A DNA stretch of 64,000 bases. It comes from Cardiocondyla obscurior (Eukaryota; Arthropoda; Insecta; Hymenoptera; Formicidae). Each line of letters starts with the position of its first letter. The stretch's first letter is position 1. This document shows, piece after piece, positions 14,278 through 26,200 of the stretch. The position numbers and the translations under genes were made by a program. Location: contig NC_091873.1 in NCBI RefSeq assembly GCF_019399895.1, forward strand, positions 2,736,001 to 2,800,000, written 5' to 3'. The notes below the pieces were generated by a model. It worked only from the letters and a program-made list of their open reading frames with translations, made no database searches and had not been told where the DNA came from.

Positions 14278-17200
14278 GTACGTTTACATCCGGTGCGCGA
14301 ATGACATTAGTTCATTACCCTTACTATTCTTCGGGGACAGATCGAGCATCGGTATATCTCCGTCGTCTCGACAATTCGCGCTCAAACAGATTAAAAAAAA
14401 AAAAAAAAAAAAAAAAACTAGAAGACCCGTAATTCTTTTGAGTGGACAGAGTCCTTTGGAATGGACAGTTCGTTTATCGATTCGTAAAATTGACCGTCTA
14501 AATTTCTATCGTTTTAATTTTTCTCGCACTTTGCGAGATTTTGTTGTGTAAAAATGACATATAAAAATTGCAATTTTAAATCTGTATTAAAATTTTGACG
14601 ATTAAACGCTTTGTATAGAAATGTACAAATTTTTTTTTTGTATATTTAAATATAAAACATCAATTTGCAGCGTGAGATTAATTAACGAAACCGTGATAAG
14701 CTGAAAGTTACATTTGTATTTTTCGCGAAACAATAACGTTAAATTATATTTTCGCGTAAAAAAAAAGAAAAAAAACAATTTTGCGATGCTCGTGTTGGAT
14801 ATATCGATCCATTAGAACGGCTTGACGTTGTCATCCGAGGAAATTGATAGATCACATGCATCACTCTGTGAAGCTCAATGCAGCTTGGTCCGCTCACTTC
14901 CGTTTTATATACCCGAGATTAGCTTCAACGTGGTACCATCGGATAAAATCAACAACGTAGACGTAATATCTCGATTTTCAATATACTGCGATGGTACCGT
15001 TCGCATTTATTGAATCAACTTCATTTATATTTGTTTCTCCTGTTTGATCTGAATGCGATTGAACGAGTTATTCAATCTCGCGATTATCACTGTCGAGCCA
15101 ATAGTTTGCTCAGCTTACATACATTTCTACGTATCGCGTCATAAAGTAATGGAAACAAAGGCCGGTCGTAGACGAGTGATTTTATTAATTAACGAGATAC
15201 GTTTGTTCTCGCGCCTAGCATTATGTCGAGTTTCCTCGGATCAAGTCGACTCCCGCGCGTCGAATCTTGCGTGAAAAGAATAGATACGAAATAAAATTCT
15301 CTTTTGGTTGGAAAACCGTGACGTAAACGTGAACGTACTCCCAGAAAGCGACCAGCGATGCCAACTGACTTCAGCAAACGATTGCCCGGACTCGAGGCGC
15401 GAGAAGGACGACGTGGCGGCACGCACAGTGCCGCCAAGTCCAAGGAGTCCCGATCGGTGTCCCCTGAGAAAGGAACGGCACGTCAACGCGAAGACCACCG
15501 AGGAGGAGGAGGAGGAGGAAGCGGCGGAGGAAGTGCCAGCAGCGAATACGGCAGACTGGACTCGAGACTCGGCCGACGATCCCCAGGGTCGTCGCCCGAA
15601 CCTGAGGACAACTCCTCAACTTCTGGCGACGAAGGTATCCTCTCTAGTTGCCCGCATGCACGCGAAATTTTTCACGACCGGCCGCGACCAAATCCGCCGG
15701 CCTATCCCGCGGGATTGTAAAAAATACTCGCGTGTCCTCGCATGTCGACACGGCGCTCAGTTTCGTGTCATTCGTACGGCAGTAAAGCACAAGACCGATC
15801 CCGGGATCCCTAATCTATTTTTCTCTGCAATAATATATCTCGTTCTATTCATTTGAACGTGATATCTCTCGGGGGAAATCAGGAGAATTTAATCGTTTTG
15901 GGGTGGGAATTAATAATTAAACATTTTAGAAGGTAACGAGTTATTTCGGTGCGTTCTTCTGTGCACCTCTTTTGTGCGAAAATATGCGATTTGGTTATAA
16001 ATGTTGGTGGTCGTATTAGGAGTTTATTAAAAACGCGGTTATTTTCAGGAAGATGGTGTAACGAAATGTTCAATGATAATCCTCCGCTCAGCGTGAAATG
16101 GCGGAAGTTCGATGAGATCTCCGCGTTCGGAAAATACTCTTGGGGATTGCGGGAGTTGTTGATCGTGGCTCTTTGAGAAATCGAGTTCGCGAAGTTACAG
16201 GGAGTACCTCGACAACAAAGGTGAACTGGAAGATCTTAGATAATTCAGTCGAAAGCGAAAACTGTGATCGTACAGAAAGCACTTGCAACGGGCGTTTAGT
16301 CGCGTGCTGTCGCCTTATTTATTCCTTTCTTATCTTTAAAAAACCGTGTTATGTCGAATAGAATTTATTAATGCCGTTTTTTTTCGCGACGCTGATTCTC
16401 ATTCTCTTGATTGGCTCACTTCGTACCGTGTGAGTATACGTCAGATTAATTGTTATTAATTTGTAAGAAATAATAATTATTACTTTTTTGTTTAAATTAT
16501 TTTTTATTGGAAGAATAAATTCATTACGATTTTATTTCGATGATATTTATTACGACACGATATTACGTATGCGAATAAAAAAATTTTACGCCAAGTATCG
16601 AAAACACGAAATTTTTTAAAAATATTTTTTCGTATATAAAGTATAATTTTCCCTCCCGAAATTTATTATTTAACAGAATAAAGCATACGCGCGCGGAACA
16701 TGTGTTGTTTTCTAACAGATTCCAATAATAAACTACAAAAAGAGAAAAACATTACGACTCACCAGTCTGCATGAACTTCAGCGGAGGTGTAGAGTTCTGC
16801 CGGTGACTGTAACATAAAATGAAAAATATTAATGTAGACGAGCTGGTTTATCAGTTAATAAAGTTAATAAAAAGGTATAACTTTTTTTTTTAATACAGAT
16901 TTTATAAGAAAAATTTATAATTACCTAAAAGTTGCTCCGCCGATGCAGGATGCCCGTCCCGGGCCTGCTCCTCCTCTCAGGTGGCAGTGTCGAGTCATCC
17001 TTCCGCGCACTGGACACTCGCGAACGCGCCCGATTAATTACCATTGCAAAAATTAGTTATTTCTTAAACACCTTCGCGCGATAGTCCACGACACTCCCGT
17101 TAAAAAAATTCTATATGAGAAAAATCACGTCCGATTACTATGCGGAACTCCCGAGCGACCGACGAACCGGCTGCGGTTCGTATTCGTTACAGTTTCGGCG

Positions 17201-20200
17201 TTCGGCACTTTTTCCGTTTCTTTTTCACTGATGTGCAGCGGCGAAATTGTTAATAAGATGATCGGGCACTCTTAAAGAGGATGTTAAGCCTGATGTTCTT
17301 TCAATGAGAGTCTTTTAGCCGTTCTCTGAATTTCCACTTAAAACAGAAAAAGTGATACTCTGTCAGCAGTCTCAAAATATTAAGTTACAAGTAATTATAC
17401 TTCACGAACGAATGTCTCCCGAATATATCGCGAACTTGTCGATCGACACTCTCTTCCTCCCCCGAGCCCGACTGTACTTATCGACGCTTCGTTTTCGACC
17501 ACGAGACGCAATGTACGCATAGACGAGATTATAACTCACTTTATAGCAAAAAGATATAGCCACCGGTGCTCTCCGCGTATGCAGAATTAGTCGGAGAAGG
17601 TGAATCACGCCAGATTAGGTGTCCTAGCCCGCCAATTGCACGTGATTCTTGTGATACGTACGCAGCGGCTCCTGCGTACGTGCAACATGGTCGACCGCTG
17701 GAGAAGGACAGAGCGAGAGTGGGAGTAGTGGGGGAATATTGCTAGCGCGCGGCACGTATGCCAGCGCTCCCCCCTTACTTCTTCCCCCCGGCTACCCGAC
17801 TTTCTCTCTCTCTCTCTCTTTCTCACCTCTACACGATTCAACGCGTTGTAAAAAATGTTATATGCCGAATATTAAATAAAAAATTATCCTTACCCTGTGC
17901 CTGCTCCGCCGAGGTAGAAGGCTTCTTCGAGATCTCTTTTTCTCAGGTTCTCCGGGATGTCGAGCCTTTTTCCGTGCACGGGAGACTCGTCGCGAATAAA
18001 ATCGCGAATAAAATAAGCTACAATCGCGCGTGGGCTAATTTACTTATTAAAATCTGTCGCGCAACGTTGTATGGCGCTCTCGTTCAAAAAAATTGCTCAA
18101 ACTTTGTTTGCCCATTTATTAAATTAAACGACACTCCCGAGGTAAACCCGACGAACCGACTGCGGTTCGTGTATTCTATATAATATCGGCGACGAATGTA
18201 CGTTGGCCACTCCGAGTTTTTACCTAAAACAGACACAGAACAAGAATTGGTTAGATGGATTCTCAAGAACAAGAAAGTTTTTTTTTCTTTTTTTTTTTTC
18301 AACTCGACAATAAAATTCGAATGGACTGAGAAACATTTTCGTGCTTTAGTCGCGCATTTTTATTTTTCACGGTGCAAAAAGAGAGAAACTAGAAAAGAGC
18401 CTCTGGACCTCTGAATACTAACTACGAATGCTGACTATTTCGTCTCCATGTATGCGAATTTTTATGCGCGATGCATAACTCTGGCATAACCTAACTCGTT
18501 TGTCCCTGCAACAGCACGTAACGTTTCCGCGCTTTAAAGGAAAAAGGGAACTTCAAAAAAGTAACAAGGTTGCAGAACAAGACTGCGCTTCGAGATAAAC
18601 AATCTGCGATCGATTGCAAAGATTCCTTTCGTCTCTTTTCTATTGTGTTTTGAGATTCTGATCGTTTCTGCAAGCGAGACAAGCACTCTTTTCTTCTCTT
18701 TGGTATCTCTACATTTTCTTATTTACTCCCGGAAAATATAAAGCATTTCTTATTATTGTCGTAGGTATCTCTATGAATTTTTCGATAAATTTTTTATGTA
18801 TAAAATGTTACATAAAAAATAACCGCACAATTAAACGTTCACTACGACTCGAAAACATACGGAGTACTTGGTTCGCTATCGCGGCGGATCGTTCTCGCCA
18901 AGATCGCTGATAAAAGGCAATACGTTGATATTCTCGAGGATACCCGAATCGCTGCGCTGGCAAACTTGACGCGGCATCTTTTCTCCTAATCGAAAGTTTC
19001 CTTCTCTTTCCGAGACTTTAGCGACTGCATCGGCTGCACTCGAAGCCTAAAAGTACCAGAGCTATCTCGCGATGTGCCAACTCGCGATGCTCGAGAACAC
19101 TCCTCCGGTTTACTTGCGATAGTTTCTTTCCACGTGTCCTCTGGATCGCTTGTTATATTTCAAAAATTTTAACGATCAACCTTCAACAACAGACGCCTCC
19201 GACATTTAGAATTTAAAACCTCACGTTAAACAGTTTACATGAAATTTTATTTAAAAATTACTATTAATCATAAATGATTATTTATAGTTTTATTATTCAT
19301 TTGTGATATAAAAATTTTGAAAGGTTAGAATATGTTGTAAGATTATAAATGGACAGCTTCTAAGGAAGAAATTATATAACAATAGAAAATTTTTCTACAT
19401 CTATAAGATTCGTCGATTCGATCAAACTTTCTAACGTTACATTTTTTTTTATTTTTTTCCAGGTGAGTATTCTCCGAAATTGGCGGAAGCGTCTTATCTT
19501 TCTTCTGCGGCGTCAGGTATTTATATTAGAAAAGATATTGGCAATTAAACCTTAATTTACGATTCTGATACTCGCGAATTAGTGAGAACGCGGTTTTCTC
19601 TGGAAGGTAATCCAACTCCATTTAATCTTTCAGAAGTGGAAAGAAACTTCTTTATAATCACTATTGGACATCATTGTATTCGCATTAGTTTTCGACTTTA
19701 CTCCTTTTTATCGCACCGTGCGATTCGAAAGAGATCGCCTGAAAGGGATCGCGATACCGGACTGGGTAAACGTGGGTTATCGCCTGTTATAAGATTACCG
19801 GTTGGAAGACGTAATTAATTTAAAGAACTTAATGCCAACGAGGTCACCGTTCGTTTTAATTTCAACTCGCGTTCAACGTTGCTTTTTTCTTTTATTGGCA
19901 CTTTTCTATTCTTCCAACTTTTTTTTCTCCCTGTCAGCAGACGAAGAGACTTCGCCCATTGTCCGGAGAACGCACTTTGAAACTCTTTCGTACAATGTTG
20001 AAATGTTTTCTCAAATGTTCGCGCGCCGTTCGGAGAAGAAAGCTCTCCGATAACTTCAATCAACGTCGTCGAGATTCTTCCGGGATGAACGTCATCTCGA
20101 TCGAGTCGAGAGTCCCGGGGCTATCAATCAAACTTACGTTGCGTTATATTACTGTCCGTATTCCGCGTAAATGTCGACGCCGCGCGCGTTGAAGTTTAGC

Positions 20201-23200
20201 GGTGAATTGTTGCCCGATCATTAATTTGATTACGTCGTCCGCTGGCGCGGGCGAATGCTGTTAAACGTTAGTTGTGAATTACGGAAATTATTGCTGCTCG
20301 AAATTCGCACCGGCACGTGACACGATCTGACAAATCGTGCGGCTGCTCGCGAGCGCTCTTGACATTACGAAATAATTCTTTAATTTAACTCCGTGTAATT
20401 TAAGAGCATTTTTATTTATTTATTTTTTTTTCTGGTGGGTGTTAATATTTTAGAAATTGATCGTATATATTGAAACAACATTGAGAGGTTCTTATTTTAA
20501 CAATTTTTGCATCGCCACTTTAAAAGCTGTCGACCCGGATAGTTAATTAATCACGTGTAAATACATTTCGGGCGCTTTATTTGCTCTCTTTTCCATATCG
20601 ATCTTCGGTACGCTCCGCGTTATTGCTTGCCAAGGAGATATATTTTGCTAATAGTCTTCTTCGTTGGTCGGTCGACGGTATTCGGATATCTGGAGCGCGC
20701 ATTTAGATCGCGGAGCCTCGGGTTTCCGGCGAAACGAACTTTCGGCATGCCTCGATCCGCATATTTGCTAAGTTACGGTTATTTACTTTCGAGAGAAAAC
20801 GAATTTATGTTACTCGTTCCGCAACGTTTTTATATCGAGACAAGAAGTCTCGAATATTTCATTTCGCGCGAGGGAATCCATCGAGCTCTCGATGTCGCAA
20901 GAAGAAACACGCGGCTGTGTACATTATTCAGCGTATTAAAAAGCGAAACGCTTGCCTCATAAAGGCTCCTCCTTTATTTCTTCCTTTTCAATTGAGATCC
21001 TCGACATCCCGTCGTCTCTTTTCTCGGATAATCTAATTTCATCGCCGATTAAATGTGCTATTGGAAACGTGAGAGAAACAATGATTTCAATTAACAGTAA
21101 CGTCAAAGTGCGTTAAACGACGTTGAGATCTCCGCGGGAATTACCCTCGAAATTTCAAACCGAGCTTACGAGTCTCGCTTACGACGAAGTTTTCGTAAGC
21201 TGTCGTGCATCCCGAACTTAAGACGCGCTTCCTCGCGAGATAACGCGGCAATCCGTCGTTGTTTTAATTAAATCCAACCGGTGAGTATCGAGGAGCTTAT
21301 CAGCTGGTTAGACACGCACTGACGGCTCGCGTCGTTGTTTCGTTACCGAAATTTCGCTTTACTAGAAATTATCGAAAACCGGACTAGGCGAATACTCAAC
21401 GAGATGCAGGACGCGATCGGAAACACTCGGAAAGCAAGCATCAAAGTCCTCCTTCGAGAAGTTAATTCACCCGCTGCTTCGCCCTCTCGATGCACTTTCA
21501 AATACTTATCTCATCTAATGCCTTTACGAATCGCGTGATATTCGAGCATGAGCCAAACTTTCGAGGCGTCCGTCGGAACTTCCGGCGACATTTTCTTTGA
21601 CCGTAAAATCTACCGCGATAGGATATCGTTGACTCGTAGAAGATTTACCGTTCTCGAATGGCACGTTTATTATCACGACAAATATATAAATTTAATTGCG
21701 ATAAAAAAAAAAAAAAAAACAGAAAGAAAACCAACCACGTCAGTAATTTGAAATAAATTTAACCCGGACGTTTTATTAAAGGAGGATATTGTTAATATTA
21801 TTTGCCGAGCGTCTTCCGGTGAACAGGAATAATGAACTCGGAACAGGAAAATTGTCCCTTGTTAGTGGCAGTTTTAACGGAGGCGCACAATGACATCTCC
21901 GTCGTAAATCATCGAGGCCCGCGCGCGCGGCTCTCTCGTTATTTAAGCGGAAACGGCGATGGGTTATTTCGCAGCTGGATGCAGTTCCGTTTCGCACGAT
22001 GCTCGCCGGTAATAATTATGCCCGACGTTAATGGACGATTAATTATTTCTCGCCGCGTCTTCGTGGGTTCACGTGCGATCGCTCGGCGAAGTAATCTGAC
22101 TAGCGCGTAATTAACTATGGGATATTGTTTACAGTTCTCGCGTGACGCGCGGAGGCAAAAGTTGCGCGATGTTTCGAATCGCCGGATCCTCAAGATCTCG
22201 CCCCGGTCTCGTTGCGACGACCAGGCCCGTCGTTAAAAGCTACTCCTCGTTAACGAGTTTCTTGCGCGCTTCCCGGTCCCAGCGCCGATAAATCGTCCAA
22301 TTCGGGGCGCTTACATACGAGCTGTAAATTCGCGTTTATTTGGTTCGGGCTACCGTGTTGAGAGGCTTTCTCCCGTCTTGGCGAAAAGAGCAACTATTTT
22401 GCCCGTTGCGCGGAATTTCGTCTAATTCTAGAAACCGGAACGCTAGAAAAATTGCAACAATTAAGGAGGATGCTGGAAATAAAAATGTTTTATCGTTTGA
22501 AGACTTTAAAGTAATCATTTCTTTCGTAATAAATATTTAAAAAAAGTTATAATTTTTTTTGTTATTAGTTCGACTGTTGGTAGAGTATTTCTAAAGCTTT
22601 TCAATTGGCAGAAATATCCTTACGTTTTACGACGCGTAATGCCGACGGATAAATTTGTCAGGTTATATTATTAAATTTCTTCAAATATTAGATATCGATA
22701 ACTCGATAGCGATGTAGGTATAATAACAGCTCTATAAATCAACGTCACTTGCAGATCCTAGCTTGCTTTAATTCCGCCCTTTTTGCCGATCTCCTGGAAG
22801 AACCGAGAATGCATCTCGGGTCTTATCTAGCCGTACGACTGCAATTACTCTGTAAAAGGCGGGATAAACGCAGCCGGCGTCGCCCTTTATTCCCAGGACC
22901 TTAGACGACCCAGAAACATTCTATTTTCTATGCTGAACATGTCGAGCGCTGTCGGGCCGCGAATAGTAATTATTGCGGCGAAAGTAGTAGCATTTATCCT
23001 CTCAAGTATCAAACAGATCATTTATTTAAAGTGCATTTCTAATTTCGTAATCGTAAGGGGGGAGGGCTGTGAAAACGGCGGAGCAGAACTAAACCGCAAA
23101 ATGTCAAGTCGGCAAGGTAAAAAAAAAAAAAAAAGGAATAACGTTCCGTTTGAATGACATTTGATCATCTTCAGCCCACGAGAAATGTCGTCGTAATGCC

Positions 23201-26200
23201 ACACAAAGTGCGATGTATACGCGAAGATTGCAATATTAAACAATCGACAATATTTATAATATATCGGCGTGAACGGAGGAGGACCGGCTGGAATTGTTTT
23301 CGCTTGAATATCAATAGTTCGTAAACGTGGGCGATTCTCACGAATAAAAATGATCGGGATAAATCAACGATCGGTTCCGATCATTAATCAGATGGTTGCA
23401 GACAGCGGACGGCACGGCGCAAATGAAACGTCTAGCGGTACTTCGGCGCATACGGATCGCATTTGAGACTCGATCGCGGGTGCTAATAATCCGGCAAATT
23501 TTCCGATTGTTCGCCGTCAGTCGACGGAGCTCTCTCGTCCGAGTGATAAATGAGCCCGATCGCGATGGATTGAGGTCTGGCGCGGAAAAAGTCGACCGGG
23601 AATTCCGGCGTTCTCGACAACGATGCGTTCTAAAGAACGGTGAAAATAGAATTTCTACGTCTCTCGCGAATGATCTTTTCACTGCGTCGCTTTTTGCAAT
23701 GAGCGTGCACTTTGAATAAAACAGCATCAGTTTAGGATGCATCCTTCTACGCGCAATGATATTCGTCAGAGTCTTGACGTCATCACTTTAAGTATAATTT
23801 CCTCGTAAAATATTGAGCGAATAATAAAAATAATGGTTAGCGTATTAATAACGTATAAACTTTGCTAAACACAACGACCGTTGACGTTTTAGTTCGAGAA
23901 AGTTAAACTATCGCTCTTTTATTAAACTGACCTAATTTACACCTCGGTCCTATCTCGGGTCCATTCTACCTCCGCGACGTCGCCGGAAAAAATAAAAAAA
24001 AGAAGTCCCTCGCGGCAATGGCTTGCAATTGAAATCCGCTATAAAAGAACGTAAATTGAGACCTTTTCTCTGAAGAAACCTGCGGAAAAGGATGCGAGCC
24101 ATTTTTGTGGGTTAGAATACGAGCGATCAGACTTCGTTGAACATTCTTTTCTCTCTAAGATTCGTTTGAAGGGCAGAGTCATCGCGGCTCTTATCTCCTT
24201 TGACCGAACCGCGAGCGCATAAACGGGGTTCGACGAGATAATCAGATCTGATAGGAGATTCCCCCGACGCTGCGAGTAACCTGTTTCCACTCGGCGATTC
24301 TCGCGCAAAGACAATGTAAAAGTTACTCTAATATGTAATATTTTTATCTCGTTAGTTTGAGAAACTTTTGTCAGCTAAATAATCTCCGCGATTTATGCAC
24401 TCGATATATTCTTTAATCAACTCTATTTTTTTTTTTTTTTTTTTTTTTTTTCTTTCGCAGGTCAGCTCGTCGCGTTATCCCGGCTTTTGATTTATTTACT
24501 TCCTCGAGAGAAACTTCGCTTAATCTCCGACATTTGTCTCCTCTCCGCCTCTACAGCTTTCAGTTGCCGGATAAAGGCATGGTTCTGCTAGCGCACTTTA
24601 CCCACGCATAAGAAAATTTACCTCCTTTAGCGATACTTAGTCGCCGATATATACTTTCACGCTGTAGAATATGCGCTTACCAGGTGCACGGAAGACCCGT
24701 TCTTTCGTATTTGGAACTTTATTCTTCCTGCCGATGTCCCGCCGCCGAAACTTTCGGCTCGTTTAAAGAAATGTTCCGGCGATATTGCTACGCGCGTGGC
24801 GCACGGTGACGGAAAATGGTTTCCCTTCGCGGTAGGATAGACCGTATATATTCCGTTCTCTTTAAATGCCATTTCGGAATTGAATTCAGGAACGAGATGG
24901 CCAGGGAACACATGGCTGCGTAGGGATCGATATTAATTCATTCCGACGTTCGGAAGCGGAAAGCGTAAAGTATACTTAAGCAAACTCTGTAGCAATATTC
25001 TATGCGCTACTTGCTAAAGTCCGCAATCGGAAATAAATAGAATAATAACGTAATAGAGAGAGAGAGAAAAGAAAAAAGGTTTCTGTACCTACGTAAAATA
25101 CAAATTGCAATTAAATCCTTTCAGAAGTGCAGAAAATTCGCGCATTTATTCGGTTTTTTTTTTTTATTTTTTTAAATCATACACACGCTAAGATATGCAC
25201 TCTGTGTGAGTGAAACGCACGCTTCGTGAAGTTCGGGTAGCGACACTCGGCGGAACAATCTTAATCCGATCTCTTAATTAAATTTCCTGCCTGAAATTGA
25301 CTTCAGCTTTTGTGTCAATGAACACGAAATAACGGTAATCGTTTCCTCGCTTCGAAAGTCTCGCGGGCGTTTCTCGGTGTTTTATATTCTCGAATTAAAC
25401 GAACGTGTACACGACGGCCGATTTCCCGCATCGTCGAGCAGTAGCACGAAATGGAAAATGGAAACGCCGGACCGAATTGTCGGCCCGGATAAGCCTGCCT
25501 TTGTTTTTGCCGACCGATATGCACATATTTTTCACGTTTGTTTTTTTCTTTTTTTTTTTCCTCTTTTCACGCTGCGCGTTATACGCTCACGTGTAAAAAA
25601 AAAAACAAAAAAACTTGTTCTCGGCACAATGAATCTCGCGGGCTCGGAGTCAGCACGAAATTTTTCGCCCGTACCGAACGCGTACCGCTTACCAGATGTT
25701 TATCGATTACGCGTTTTGAGAGATCCATCGGGTCTTTTCGAATCCCTGAAAAATGCTTGTTGAATTTTAATCACTCGCTGACATTTTTCCCGCGCACGTA
25801 TACGCCCGTACCTACATGCCGCCTGCGTTCACGCGGATAATTTGACAACTATTCAACCTCGCCATCCACGTCGGGGAGGGTCACACGTGATTTCATGAGA
25901 TGGATCTGCGGATGCAAATGAATCCGTATCAAGCGGGAGTTTCGAATCGAATCAGCTATGCGTCCGCATGTGAAAGGCAGTCTGTACGTCAGCAAGCGGC
26001 CCGAAAATCAAGGCGGATTCAATGGCTCATCGAGTTAGATCGTAATGGATTCCGTGAATATTGCGATAATTAATTTGTTGAATAACTCTGGAAGCGTCTC
26101 TGCCTCGGCAGCTTTAATAGAACATCCCTTTATTAGAGAATATGCCGTTTAATAATGGATTATCTTGGCCCTTTTGCCCGTCCGGGCAATTTCATTTCCG

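Larger units (their letters stand above)
15635..19462 (+). other. ens: ens intron 2 (3.8 kb)
   Basis: AT-rich, with a CT microsatellite at about 17804-17824. It contains the minus-strand candidate exons at 16763-18190 described separately and ends in a strong polypyrimidine tract at 19441-19462. Confidence 0.55.

Noticed and set aside
16201..16220. Possible 20-nt exon GGAGTACCTCG... between an AG and GTGAAC
   Set aside because: Phase 1 in and phase 0 out do not fit the neighbouring ens exons, and the pyrimidine tract is poor.
17758..18183. Plus-strand frame of 141 codons over the antisense copy B
   Set aside because: Copy A is closed in the equivalent frame beyond a short stretch, and the aligned splice donors are on the minus strand, so the plus frame is more likely a shadow.
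24428..24600. Excellent acceptor after a 30-base T run in ens intron 3
   Set aside because: The AG is followed by GTCAGC, not a GTRAGT donor, and the open frame has no phase-1 donor before its stop, so neither an exon nor a recursive site is supported.
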